A stretch of 64,000 bases of DNA, from assembly GCA_963835685.1 (NCBI GenBank), contig CAWIGI010000014.1:62001-126000 (forward strand). The letters are read 5' to 3'. Shown piece after piece: positions 24,835-34,829 of this stretch. Made by a program: the position numbers and the translations under genes. This DNA is from DATAGF01 sp963835685 (GTDB lineage: Bacteria; Actinomycetota; Thermoleophilia; Miltoncostaeales; Miltoncostaeaceae). Every line of letters begins with the position of its first letter. Position 1 is the stretch's first letter. The notes under the pieces were generated by a model. It was not told the DNA's origin, made no database searches, and saw only the letters and a list, made by a program, of their open reading frames with translations.

Positions 24835-24914
24835 ACCCCGATCCTGGCGAGCCGGGGAGCACGAATCACCACCGAGCATGGTCGACGACCGCGTGAAGGC
24901 GTTCCGCCCGTGTC

Positions 24915-24949
24915 CCAATTGGCCACCACGATGATGGCCAAATGGCCAA
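24915..24949. repeat. GGCCAATTGGCC-family repeat, cluster 1
   Basis: CCAATTGGCCA (24915-24925) and TGGCCAAATGGCCAA (24935-24949), ten bases apart, 81 bases upstream of the minus-strand gene starting at 24834. One of five clusters in this window. The rest of the gap 24835-25098 shows nothing recognisable. Confidence 0.75.
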
Positions 24950-25098
24950 CCCCGCCCCGGCCCCCTGGCCTCACGGAGGCACCACGGACCTCGCCAGCCC
25001 GCACTGGCGGAGATCGGCGAGGCCGCGAGCTTCGCGGCCTCGCAGCGGGCCGGCGCGAGGACCGGGACCATCGGCGACCCCGGCGCGGGGTTCGCCGA

Positions 25099-26268
25099 CT
25101 AGGCGGGCGTCCCGGAGTACGCCTCGATCAGGACCCTCGCGACCTCGGGGCGGGTGAACTCCACCGGGGGGATCTCGCCGCGGCCGAGCATCTCGCGGAC
25201 CTTCGTCCCCGAGAGGAAGACGCGGTCCTCGGGCCCGGCGGGGGAGGTCTTGGTCGTCGCCATCCCGCCGGTCAGGGTGCACCAGAAGGAGTGCTCGAAG
25301 AAGAGGGGCTGGATCGCCAGCTCGTCCGCGGTGATGTCGTCGAAGACGCGGTGGGCGTCGTAGGTGCCGTAGTAGTCGCCCACGCCCGCGTGGTCACGGC
25401 CCACGATGAAGTGGGTGCAGCCGTAGTTCTGGCGCATGATCGCGTGCAGCACGGCCTCGCGGGGGCCCGCGTAGCGCATGGCCGCCGGCAGCACGCCGAG
25501 CACCACTCGCTCCTGCGGGTAGTAGCCCTCGATCAGCACCTCGTAGCAGCGCATCCGCACGTCGGCGGGGATGTCGTCGCTCTTGGTCTCGCCGACCAGC
25601 GGGTGGATGAAGAGGCCGTCGACCGTCTCGAGCGCGACCTTGGTGATGTACTCGTGCGCCCGGTGGATCGGGTTGCGCGTCTGGAAGCCCACCACGCTCC
25701 GCCAGCCGCGGGCGTCGAACTCCTCTCGCGAGCGCCGCGGGTCGAGCAGGAACGGCACGGCGGCCGGGTCGAGCGGCATCCGAGCCGCGACCCGCACCGG
25801 GCCCGCGAGGGCCGTCGTGCCGTGGGCGTAGAGCGAGGCGACGCCGGGGTGCGCGGTGTCCTGCGTCCCGTAGACCAGGCGGGCCTCGCGGGCCGGGTCG
25901 GTCTCGTAGCGGTCGGTGACCTCGAGGACGCCGAGGAAGCCGCCGCCCTCGTCCACGAGCTCCACCTCGTCAGCGGTTCCGGCGCGCTCCAGCTCGTCCG
26001 GGGCGACCCCCAGCGTGACCGGCACGGACCAGGCGAGCCCGTTCGGCAGGCGCATGTCCTCGACCACGGCCTCGTAGGCCTCGCGGCCCATGAAGCCGTC
26101 GAGCGGCGAGAGGGCGCCCGCGGCGATGAGGTCGAGGTCGGCCTGCTGCCGGGCGGTGAGGGTGACCCGAGGCCGGCCGCCCCCCTCGTCCAGCGAGTCG
26201 TCGAAGCGCTCGACGAGCGCGCCCCCGTGCGGGGCGATGGGTCCGGGCGTCGCGGCGGCGGCGGTCAA
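25099..26268 (-). CDS. sat: Sulfate adenylyltransferase (ATP sulfurylase)
   Basis: A 389-residue Sat-type enzyme: sulfate + ATP to adenosine 5'-phosphosulfate + PPi, or the reverse. Intact motifs: GFQTRNPIHRAHEYI (about residues 195-209), the GRDHAGVGDYYG loop (about 288-299) and FFEHSFWCTLTGGMATTKT. Single domain, no APS kinase fusion. TTG 26268 overlaps the stop of the ComA-like gene as TTGA. The partner genes (ComA-like and a flavoprotein) differ from standard assimilatory cys operons, suggesting Sat feeds or drains a sulfonate route. Confidence 0.95.
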   Translation of the reverse strand: MTAAAATPGPIAPHGGALVERFDDSLDEGGGRPRVTLTARQQADLDLIAAGALSPLDGFMGREAYEAVVEDMRLPNGLAWSVPVTLGVAPDELERAGTADEVELVDEGGGFLGVLEVTDRYETDPAREARLVYGTQDTAHPGVASLYAHGTTALAGPVRVAARMPLDPAAVPFLLDPRRSREEFDARGWRSVVGFQTRNPIHRAHEYITKVALETVDGLFIHPLVGETKSDDIPADVRMRCYEVLIEGYYPQERVVLGVLPAAMRYAGPREAVLHAIMRQNYGCTHFIVGRDHAGVGDYYGTYDAHRVFDDITADELAIQPLFFEHSFWCTLTGGMATTKTSPAGPEDRVFLSGTKVREMLGRGEIPPVEFTRPEVARVLIEAYSGTPA

Positions 26269-27095
26269 ATCCCCGCCCCGTCGACGTTGCCCGTGGTCGT
26301 TGAGTCGAGCAGCGTGTCGGCGCGCAGGCCGAGCCGTAGCGTCTCCAGCGGTATCACCTCGTCGGGTGGGATGTTCCCCAGGTTGACGTTGGGGCCGAAC
26401 TTGCGGATGAACCAGACCTGCTGCGCCTTCAGGGGCGCCTCGAAGATCAGGCGGTTCGGGTCGATGGCGTGCACGATCTCGTCGATGAGGCCCATCCGGA
26501 CCTCCCCGTCGCCGCGGAAGATGCCGGCGGTGCCGGTCTCCCGGGCCTCCGTGATGACCTTCCAGGCCCCCGCCCGCAGCTCGGCCTCGATCATCTCGAC
26601 CCAGCGGTAGGGCGCGATGACCGTCGCGAGGTCCTTGGAGCCGACCTCGCTGAGCACCACGAAGTCCTGCGCCAGCCGGCTGATGTGCTCGAGCTTGGCG
26701 TCGTGGGGCAGCGTGATGGTGCCGTCCGAGATCTCGACGTGCTGGAGCCCGAGGTCGCTCACCCAGCGCTGCCAGTCGTCGAGCTTCTGCTGGGACTGGC
26801 AGATCTCCCAGAAGGTCCCCCCGAGCACCACCGGGATGCCCGCGTCGCGGAAGAGCGCGAGCTTCTCGCGCAGGTTGCGCGTGACGTAGGCGGTGCCCCA
26901 GCCGAGCTTCACGATGTCGATGTAGTCGCTGCTCGCCTCGAGGACCCCCTCGACGGCCGGGAGGCTGAGGCCCTTGTCGATGACGTGCGTCACCCCGACC
27001 TGGCGCGGCTTCGGCGGCCGTCCCGGCAGCGACAGGAACCCCGCCCCTGGAGCGGTTCCGAGCTCGGTGCTCATGGGGCCGGCGCCGATGGTCAT
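26265..27095 (-). CDS. comA: Phosphosulfolactate synthase-like (ComA)
   Basis: A 276-residue protein of the ComA family. The archaeal enzyme joins sulfite to phosphoenolpyruvate giving (R)-phosphosulfolactate, the first step of coenzyme M synthesis. Seen: THVIDKGLSLPAVEGVLE (about residues 36-53), the barrel segment YIDIVKLGWGTAYV, GIPVVLGGTFWEIC, VEISDGTITLP and VLSEVGSKD, all conserved landmarks. ATG 27095 overlaps the flavoprotein stop as ATGA; Met8 is an alternative start. No ComB or ComC genes are adjacent, so coenzyme M is not implied. Family call strong, in-vivo direction unknown. Confidence 0.9.
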   Translation of the reverse strand: MTIGAGPMSTELGTAPGAGFLSLPGRPPKPRQVGVTHVIDKGLSLPAVEGVLEASSDYIDIVKLGWGTAYVTRNLREKLALFRDAGIPVVLGGTFWEICQSQQKLDDWQRWVSDLGLQHVEISDGTITLPHDAKLEHISRLAQDFVVLSEVGSKDLATVIAPYRWVEMIEAELRAGAWKVITEARETGTAGIFRGDGEVRMGLIDEIVHAIDPNRLIFEAPLKAQQVWFIRKFGPNVNLGNIPPDEVIPLETLRLGLRADTLLDSTTTGNVDGAGI

Positions 27096-28319
27096 GCGGC
27101 GGCCTCGGCGGCCGAGGCGCCGGCGCGGCGGCCGTAGACGACCGTGTCGAGCAGCGAGTTGCCCATCAGGCGGTTGGAGCCGTGGACGCCGCCGGCGATC
27201 TCTCCCGCGGCGAAGACGCCCGGGAGCGTGGTGGCCGCGCGCTCGTCGATCGCGAGCCCTCCGTTGCGGTAGTGCAGCACGGGGTAGACGAGCACACGCT
27301 CCCGGGTGATGTCGACCCCCGCCTTGAGGTACCGGCCGTGAACGTAGGTCAGGCGGTCGGCGGTGAAGCCCGCGCCATTCTCGCGGTCGATCGCCGGGGT
27401 GTCGAGCCAGACGCCGACCTGGCCGTCGGGAGCGGCCGCCCCACGGCCCGCCGCGACCGCGTCGATGATCCCCTGGGCGACCACGTCGCGCGGCGCGAGC
27501 TCGTCGACGAAGCGCTCGCCCTCGGAGTCGTGGAGGGTCGCCCCGTACCCGCGCGTGGTCTCGGGCAACGCGTACCCGGCCAGCGCCTCAGGCCAGAGCG
27601 AGCCGGTCGGGTGGCGCTGCCAGGAGTTCGACCTCCCGGCCCTCCGCCCCCAGCTCCAGCGCCATCAGCAGGACCTCGGGGGTCGCGTCGGGGTGGTTGG
27701 TGCTGCCCACCCCGAGGGCGTCGGCCTCGCCGCGCAGGCCGCCGCCGGCGGCGAGCACGACGGCCCCGGCACGCAGGGTCGCACGCTCGCCGTTGCCGCC
27801 CGGCGCGAGCGTCGCGACCCAGTCGTCGGCGCGCGGCACCAGCTCGAGGAGGCGGGTCGCCTCGCGGACCTCGGCGCCGCTCGCCCGGACCGCCGCGCGC
27901 AGCGCCTTCACCATCTCGGCTCCGGTGCGCTCGCCCGCCTGCAGCAGCCGCGGCCGGCTGGCGCCGCCACAGCGCAGGAGCCGGAGCTCGCCGTCGTCGC
28001 GGCTGAAGCCCACCCCCAGCGACTCGAGCCAGGCGACGGCCCCGGGCCCGCCGCCCGTGAGCGTGCGGACGAGCTCGGGCCGCGCCGCGCGATGGCCGGC
28101 GGCGAAGGTGTCCTCGAAATGCGACTCGGTGGAGTCCTCCTCGCCGATCGCCGCCTGGATGCCGCCCTGGGCACGCCCTGTGTTGCCGGCGCCCAGGGCC
28201 GACTTCGTGACCACGACCACGCCCGCGCCCGCCTCGCGGGCGGCGAGGGCGGCCGACATCCCGGCGCCCCCCGACCCGACCACGAGCACGTCGGTGCGCG
28301 CGTCACTGGACCTCGACAC
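27092..28319 (-). pseudogene. FrdA/SdhA/AprA-superfamily flavoprotein, interrupted by a +1 frameshift
   Basis: An FAD-binding flavoprotein of the fumarate reductase / L-aspartate oxidase / APS reductase alpha superfamily. GTG 28319 opens with VLVVGSGGAGMSAALAA (FAD Rossmann), then the AQGGIQAAIG loop; the frame breaks after GREVEL, and the rest (QRHPTGSLWPEALAGYALPETTRGYGATL, ELAPRDVVAQGI, HYRNGGLAI, GVHGSNRLMGNSLLDTVVYGRRAG) lies one base over. Total length is 3n+1, so one extra base lies around 27615-27632. If repaired the protein is about 408 residues. It precedes comA with an ATGA overlap. Leaderless promoter and LysR-type site lie upstream. Whether it acts on APS, sulfolactate or another substrate is unknown. 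Confidence 0.85.
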
Positions 28320-28325
28320 CCCGGG

Positions 28326-28355
28326 AGCCTAGCCGACCGCTTCCGATGCTTCCAA
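28326..28355 (-). promoter_or_regulatory. Promoter of the flavoprotein-comA-sat operon
   Basis: On the minus strand: -35 TTGGAA (28350-28355), 18-base spacer, -10 TAGGCT (28326-28331), then six bases to GTG 28319, so leaderless. Confidence 0.6.
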
Positions 28356-28369
28356 TAAGCGGGCCTTAT
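28355..28369. promoter_or_regulatory. Probable LysR-type operator (ATAAG-N5-CTTAT)
   Basis: Perfect 5-bp arms with a five-base spacer, abutting the -35 of the sulfur operon and overlapping the TAA stop of the lysR gene. An inverted repeat directly upstream of -35 is the usual activation site for LysR regulators. Confidence 0.6.
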
Positions 28370-29274
28370 GCAGCGGCGATCTCCCCGAGCTCGGCCTTGG
28401 CGAAGTCGAGGAACGTTGACGTGACGCGTTTCGGCGTCCGCCCGGCATGGCGGACGGAGAAGAAATGGCGCTCGAGCCCGGGGCCCTCGAGACGCAGCGC
28501 GACGAGGCTTCCCTCGGCGACCTCCCGCTCCACCGCCAGCCGCGAGATCACCGTGATCCCGAAGCCGTCGAGGACGGCGGCCTTGACGGACTGCTGAAGG
28601 CCGAGCTCCATCGCCACGTGCAGGTCGCGGTCGCGCAGGCCGCCCTCCCGCATGGCCGCCTCGACGACCGACCGCACGCCCGAGCCCTCCTGCTGCAGCA
28701 GCATCGGCTCGGCCACGAGGCCCTCGAGGGTCACGGCGGGCTGGGAGGCCAGGTGGTGCCCGGGCGGGACGATCACGACCAGCTCGTCGCGCAGGAAGGG
28801 CTCGAACACGAGCCCCCGCTGGGGCCGGGCGGCGCCGACGACGCCGAGCTCCAGCTCGTCGTCGAGCACCCGCTCGCAGACGGTCTGGGTGTCGCTGACC
28901 ATCAGGCTCACGCGGACGTCGGGGTAGGCCTCGTGGAACGCGCCGAGCAGACGCGGCAGCAGCAGCTCGCCCGGCCCGGTCGAGGACCCGAGCACCAGGC
29001 GCCCCGAGACGCGCGTGCCGATCTCCCCCATCTCGCGCTCGAGCTCGGCCTCCAGCCCGATCATCCGCTTCGCGTAGCGGTAGGCCACCTCGCCGGCCTC
29101 GGTCACCGTCACGCGGCGCCCGCTGCGGTCGAGCAAGCGGTGCCCGAGGCGCTCCTCGAGGGCGCGGATCTGGAACGAGACGGCGGGCTGGGAGATCTCG
29201 AGCTCCTCCGCAGCCTGCGAGAAGGAGCCCTTGTTGACCACCGTGCGGAGGGTCACGAGGTGGCGGAGGTCCAC
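28366..29274 (-). CDS. LysR-family regulator (CysB/CysL/CbbR-like)
   Basis: A 302-residue LTTR. N-terminal winged helix MDLRHLVTLRTVVNKGSFSQAAEELEISQPAVSFQIRALEERLG (first 45 residues), then an effector domain beginning SGRLVLGSSTGPGELLLP, with ELELGVVGAARPQRGLVFEPFLRDELVVIVPPGHHL. The sequence style is that of CysL/CbbR-like regulators. GTG 29274 begins the conserved HTH. Located 46 bases upstream of the sulfur operon on the same strand; its stop lies inside the putative operator, so it very likely controls that operon. The ligand is unknown. Confidence 0.92.
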   Translation of the reverse strand: MDLRHLVTLRTVVNKGSFSQAAEELEISQPAVSFQIRALEERLGHRLLDRSGRRVTVTEAGEVAYRYAKRMIGLEAELEREMGEIGTRVSGRLVLGSSTGPGELLLPRLLGAFHEAYPDVRVSLMVSDTQTVCERVLDDELELGVVGAARPQRGLVFEPFLRDELVVIVPPGHHLASQPAVTLEGLVAEPMLLQQEGSGVRSVVEAAMREGGLRDRDLHVAMELGLQQSVKAAVLDGFGITVISRLAVEREVAEGSLVALRLEGPGLERHFFSVRHAGRTPKRVTSTFLDFAKAELGEIAAA

Positions 29275-29364
29275 GGGCGGCCGATCTTCGCACACCGCCG
29301 TGGACCCCGGAGTGGCGGCGGGCGGCCGGGTCGTTCGGATGCGACGGCCCGGGACGGGCGGGAG

Positions 29365-29400
29365 TGCCAATTGGCCGTCGACCGATTGGCCAATTGGCCG
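29365..29400. repeat. GGCCAATTGGCC-family repeat, cluster 2
   Basis: TGCCAATTGGCC (29365-29376) and ATTGGCCAATTGGCCG (29385-29400) followed by CCTTGCG, the same flank seen in the array at 57.6 kb. Lies between the divergent lysR and lon. Confidence 0.8.
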
Positions 29401-29412
29401 CCTTGCGTTCGT

Positions 29413-29459
29413 GGTTACGTGCGGTAACCTTGCTGGGCCGGGAGTTACTCGAAGTAACC
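29413..29459. promoter_or_regulatory. Two palindromic operators upstream of lon
   Basis: Site 1 is GGTTAC-N5-GTAACC (29413-29429); site 2 is GTTAC-N5-GTAAC (29444-29458). Their centres are 30 bases apart, about three helical turns. A -10-like TAACCT (29425-29430) lies in the right arm of site 1, with TTGCGT (29404-29409) as a weak -35. The arm/spacer layout resembles ClgR/HspR-type sites, but the bases differ from the consensus I know. Confidence 0.7.
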
Positions 29460-29493
29460 GCGGCGACCCGTTTCCGCAGTGGGAGATCCTCGA

Positions 29494-31839
<2,346 letters not shown>

Positions 31840-31850
31840 CCTTCCGCGCG

Positions 31851-32204
31851 ATGGATCGCTGCCGCTCCCGCCCCCCGGTCTGCCAGCGCTACCAGCGCGC
31901 GGCCGAGCTGCTCGGCCGGCGCTGGAGCGCCGCGGTGATCCGGGCGACCATGGAGGGCCCCGCCCGCTTCACCGAGATCCGCGGCTCGGTCGACGGCCTC
32001 TCCGCCCGCCTGCTGGCCGAGCGGCTGCGCGAGCTGGAGGCCGCCGGGCTGATGGAACGATGCGAGCGCGGCGGCGGGGTGATCGAGTACCGCCTCACCC
32101 CGAAGGGCGAGGCGCTCTCCCGCGTCGTGCACGAGATCGAGGCGTGGGTGGAGGACTGGGACGACGCCGCCGAGGCCCCGGCGCGCCCCGGCGGCGTAGG
32201 CTGA
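31851..32204 (+). CDS. HxlR-family transcriptional regulator
   Basis: A 117-residue winged-helix regulator. Family features: N-terminal cysteines (CRSRPPVCQRYQ), LLGRRWSAAVIRATMEGPARFTEIRGSVDGLSARLLAERLRELEAAGLMER (the helix-turn-helix and wing) and YRLTPKGEALSRVV. Often senses thiol-reactive or aldehyde signals through the N-terminal Cys; ligand not known here. ATG 31851 follows a leaderless -10 that overlaps the lon stop. The next gene, a PNPOx-like protein, begins five bases after its stop and has its own -10. Confidence 0.9.
   Translation: MDRCRSRPPVCQRYQRAAELLGRRWSAAVIRATMEGPARFTEIRGSVDGLSARLLAERLRELEAAGLMERCERGGGVIEYRLTPKGEALSRVVHEIEAWVEDWDDAAEAPARPGGVG
32197..32202 (+). promoter_or_regulatory. 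Leaderless -10 box (TAGGCT) of the PNPOx-like gene
   Basis: TAGGCT ends six bases before GTG 32209 and overlaps the HxlR stop. Confidence 0.5.
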
Positions 32205-32208
32205 CGCC

Positions 32209-32620
32209 GTGGCCGAGCTCCCTCCGCAGGTCGCCGACCTGATCGGCGAGCGCAACTACGCTCACCTCGCGACGCTCGAGCCGGACGGCTCGCCCTCCTC
32301 GCGGCCCCTCTGGGTCGACGTCGAGGAGGACCGCGTCATCTTCGTGACGCAGCTCGGCAGCCGGAAGGCCGCGGCGATCGAGCGCGACCCACGCGTCGCG
32401 CTCTCGATCGCCGACCGGCGGCGACCCCTACCGCCAGATCGACCTGCGCGGCCGCGTCGTCGACCGCATCGACGGCGACGCAGCCCTCGTCCTCGCCGAC
32501 CGGATCGCCCGGAAGTACACCGGCGATCCCTTCCCCCTGCGCGGTGAGGCGACCGTGATCTACGTCATCGAGGCCGACGAGTCGCGCCACACCAAGCTGC
32601 CCTTCACCGACAAGGGCTGA
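32209..32620 (+). pseudogene. PNPOx-like (PPOX class, probably F420-linked) protein with a +1 frameshift
   Basis: A split-barrel flavin/F420 protein. The first 69 codons read DLIGERNYAHLATLEPDGSPSSRPLWVDVEEDRVIFVTQLGSRKAAAIERDPRVALSIADR; the continuation, DPYRQIDLRGRVVDRIDGD to KYTGDPFPLRGEATVIYVIEADESRHTKLPF, is in the next frame. Length is 3n+1 (412 bases), so one extra base lies around 32415-32428. Repaired length of about 136 residues is normal for the family. The substrate is unknown; in actinobacteria many such proteins use F420. GTG 32209 follows a leaderless promoter. Confidence 0.85.
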
Positions 32621-32634
32621 GCACCGCGGTATGA

Positions 32635-32695
32635 GGCCGCGGCGCCGCGGCCGGCCAATTGGCCAACCGGCGCGCGGCCAAATGGCCAAATGGCC
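32635..32695. repeat. 18-bp palindrome plus GGCCAATTGGCC-family repeat, cluster 3
   Basis: A perfect 18-base palindrome (GGCCGCGG-CG-CCGCGGCC, 32635-32652) runs into GGCCAATTGGCC (32653-32664) and then GGCCAAATGGCC with an overlapping further copy (32676-32695). Lies between the ends of convergent genes and may act as a terminator. Confidence 0.75.
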
Positions 32696-32730
32696 GCTGC
32701 CGCAACGGAGGGCCCGTGCCCTCCGCGCGA

Positions 32731-32925
32731 TCAGCGCGTCGTGAAGTGGTGCCCGGCGGCCCCGCACCAGAAGACGAGGCAGCCCTCGTCCTCGCGGCGG
32801 CCGACGCAGAGGCACTCGCCGCCGTGGTCGGGGCAGGGGCGGCGGACCCGCGAGAGCAGCCCCCATGGCGCGACCGCGACCGCTCCACGGGGGAGATCGG
32901 CCTGGGTGCGGTCGATGACGCTCAT
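32731..32925 (-). CDS. Small Cys/His-rich protein coupled to the sugar dehydratase
   Basis: A 64-residue protein (MSVIDRTQADLPRGAV...), with a Cys/His cluster CPDHGGECLCVGRREDEG then CLVFWCGAAGHHF near the C-terminus, probably a zinc site. ATG 32925 overlaps the stop of the upstream CapD-like gene as ATGA, so it is translated with it. A longer frame is open upstream to 33009 but has no family features. No known family recognised; the ATGA overlap and cysteine spacing support it being real. Confidence 0.6.
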   Translation of the reverse strand: MSVIDRTQADLPRGAVAVAPWGLLSRVRRPCPDHGGECLCVGRREDEGCLVFWCGAAGHHFTTR

Positions 32926-34829
32926 GGGTTCTCCAGGTGGGTGACGGTGGGCGGCGCCATCCTCGTTTCGCCGTCCGGCGCGGCGATCCTTGCGCCGCGC
33001 AGGGTTGACCAAAGGGCATCGGCGACCGACTCGGGCCGGCCGGCGGCGATCCGCCGGCCGAGCTCGTCGATGCCGTCGCGCAGGACCGCGGGGTCGAGCG
33101 GCGGGCGGGTGGCGCGCATGATCTTCCCGTAGCGGGTCGGGCGCACCTCCTCGTCGACGTTGAACAGCTCCTCGTGGAGCTTCTCGCCCGGCCGGATCCC
33201 GACGACCTCGATCGCGACGTCCTGGCCCGCCAGCTCGATGGTGCGACGGGCGAGGTCCATGATCCGCACCGGCTCGCCCATGTCGAGCACGAAGATGTCG
33301 CCGCCCTCGGCGATGCCGGTCGCCTCGATGACGAGCTGCACCGCCTCGGGGATCGTCATGAAGAAGCGCGTCATCTCGGGGTGCGTCACCGTCACCGGCC
33401 CGCCCTCGGCGATCTGGCGGCGGAAGATCGGGAGCACGGAGCCGGAGCTGCCGAGCACGTTGCCGAAGCGCACGGCCGCGAACCGCGTGCCCGACACGCC
33501 GACGCGCGCCTCGACGACCCGCTCGGCGAGGGCCTTCGAGGCCCCCATGACGGTCTTCGGCTCGACGGCCTTGTCGGTGGAGATGAGGCAGAACCGCTCG
33601 ACCGCGAACCGCTCGGCGAGATCGGCCAGGACCGCCGTGGCGAGCGCGTTGTTGGCGATCGCCTGGACCGGGTTCAGCTCCATCATCGGCACGTGCTTGT
33701 ACGCCGCCGCGTGGAACACGATCTCGGGCCGCTCGGACGCGAAGAGGCGCTCCATCGCGGGCCCGTCCTTGCAGTCGGCGATCACGGGCACCAGCAGCCC
33801 GGAGTGGCCGCGCTCACGCAGCTCGAGGTCGATCTCGAAGAGGTTGTTCTCGGAGTGGTCGACCATCACCAGACGGCGTGCGCCGGTGGCCGACACCTGG
33901 CGGCAGAGCTCCCGCCCGATCGACCCGCCGGCCCCGGTGACGAGGACCGCGCGTCCGTTGAGGTAGCGGGCGACGCGGGCGAAGTCGACCTCGATGGCGG
34001 CGCGGCCGAGCACGTCCTCGACGCGGACCTCGCGCAGCTGGCTGACCGTGACCTCGCCGGTGATGAGCTCGGGCAGGCCCGGCAGGGTCGTGCACTGCAC
34101 GCCCGCGGCGCGGCACGCCTGGACGATCTCCTCGCGCACGCGGCCCGGCGCGGACGGCATGGCGATGATGACCTCGTCGACGTGCACCTCGCGCAGCACC
34201 CTCGGCAGGTCGGCGCGGGTGCCGCGCACGCGCGTGCCCTGCACGCGCAGCCGGCGCTTGCGGGGGTCGTCGTCGATGAGGCCGACCGGCGTGTAGCCGA
34301 GCGCGCGGTTCCGCTTCATCTCGCGCAGCAGGGTGTTGCCGGCGTCGCCCGCGCCGCAGATCAGCACCTCCTTGCCGCTGCTGACGAGCTCGGAGCGCGG
34401 CGGCCGCTCGATCACGCTGCGCACCGCGAAGCGGGCGCCCCCGATCAGGACGAGGGTCAGCAAGAGGTCGAAGGCCAGGACGCCCCGCGGCACGGGCACG
34501 AGGTCGTCCGGGCGCCACGTCGAGAGCAGCGCCGCCAGGATCAGGCTGGACCCGGCCGTCGCCAGCAGGATGGCCTGCAGGTCGCGCAGGCTCGTGAAGC
34601 GCCACCACTTCGTGTAGAAGCGCATCGCCACGAAGACGACGAGCTTGACGCCGATGACGATGCCGACCGTCCCGACGAACAGCCGCTCGTAGCGGCCGGG
34701 CACGTCGCCGTCGAAGCGGAAGTAGTACGCGAGCCAGTAGGCGGCCGTGACGAGCGCCATGTCGACCGCCACCTGGGCGGCGCGGTGCGCGAGCGCACGG
34801 GGGCGCCAGGTGAGGGGGGCAAGGCTCAC
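32922..34829 (-). CDS. CapD/WbpM-like membrane NDP-sugar 4,6-dehydratase
   Basis: A 635-residue polysaccharide-biosynthesis enzyme. Four N-terminal membrane helices (residues about 20-125), a CoA-binding-like Rossmann domain (VLICGAGDAGNTLL, about 150) and the catalytic SDR domain: VLVTGAGGSIGRELCRQ (about 295), VMVDHSENNLFEID, HAAAYKHVPMMELNP, and LISTDKAVEPKTVMGASKALAE, where Met-x3-Lys replaces the usual Tyr-x3-Lys, typical of inverting dehydratases. Converts UDP-GlcNAc-type sugars to 4-keto-6-deoxy intermediates for surface glycans. GTG 34829 overlaps the DUF354 stop as GTGA. Confidence 0.93.
   Translation of the reverse strand: MSLAPLTWRPRALAHRAAQVAVDMALVTAAYWLAYYFRFDGDVPGRYERLFVGTVGIVIGVKLVVFVAMRFYTKWWRFTSLRDLQAILLATAGSSLILAALLSTWRPDDLVPVPRGVLAFDLLLTLVLIGGARFAVRSVIERPPRSELVSSGKEVLICGAGDAGNTLLREMKRNRALGYTPVGLIDDDPRKRRLRVQGTRVRGTRADLPRVLREVHVDEVIIAMPSAPGRVREEIVQACRAAGVQCTTLPGLPELITGEVTVSQLREVRVEDVLGRAAIEVDFARVARYLNGRAVLVTGAGGSIGRELCRQVSATGARRLVMVDHSENNLFEIDLELRERGHSGLLVPVIADCKDGPAMERLFASERPEIVFHAAAYKHVPMMELNPVQAIANNALATAVLADLAERFAVERFCLISTDKAVEPKTVMGASKALAERVVEARVGVSGTRFAAVRFGNVLGSSGSVLPIFRRQIAEGGPVTVTHPEMTRFFMTIPEAVQLVIEATGIAEGGDIFVLDMGEPVRIMDLARRTIELAGQDVAIEVVGIRPGEKLHEELFNVDEEVRPTRYGKIMRATRPPLDPAVLRDGIDELGRRIAAGRPESVADALWSTLRGARIAAPDGETRMAPPTVTHLENP

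Noticed and set aside
24275..24862. Gly/Ala/Arg-rich 195-residue minus-strand frame
   Set aside because: The other minus-strand frame from 24834 has cysteine pairs and helical segments, this one is a low-complexity shadow.
26265..27095. Coenzyme M biosynthesis operon
   Set aside because: Only the ComA-like step is present; no comB, comC, comDE or methanogen-type genes are visible, so coenzyme M synthesis is not supported.
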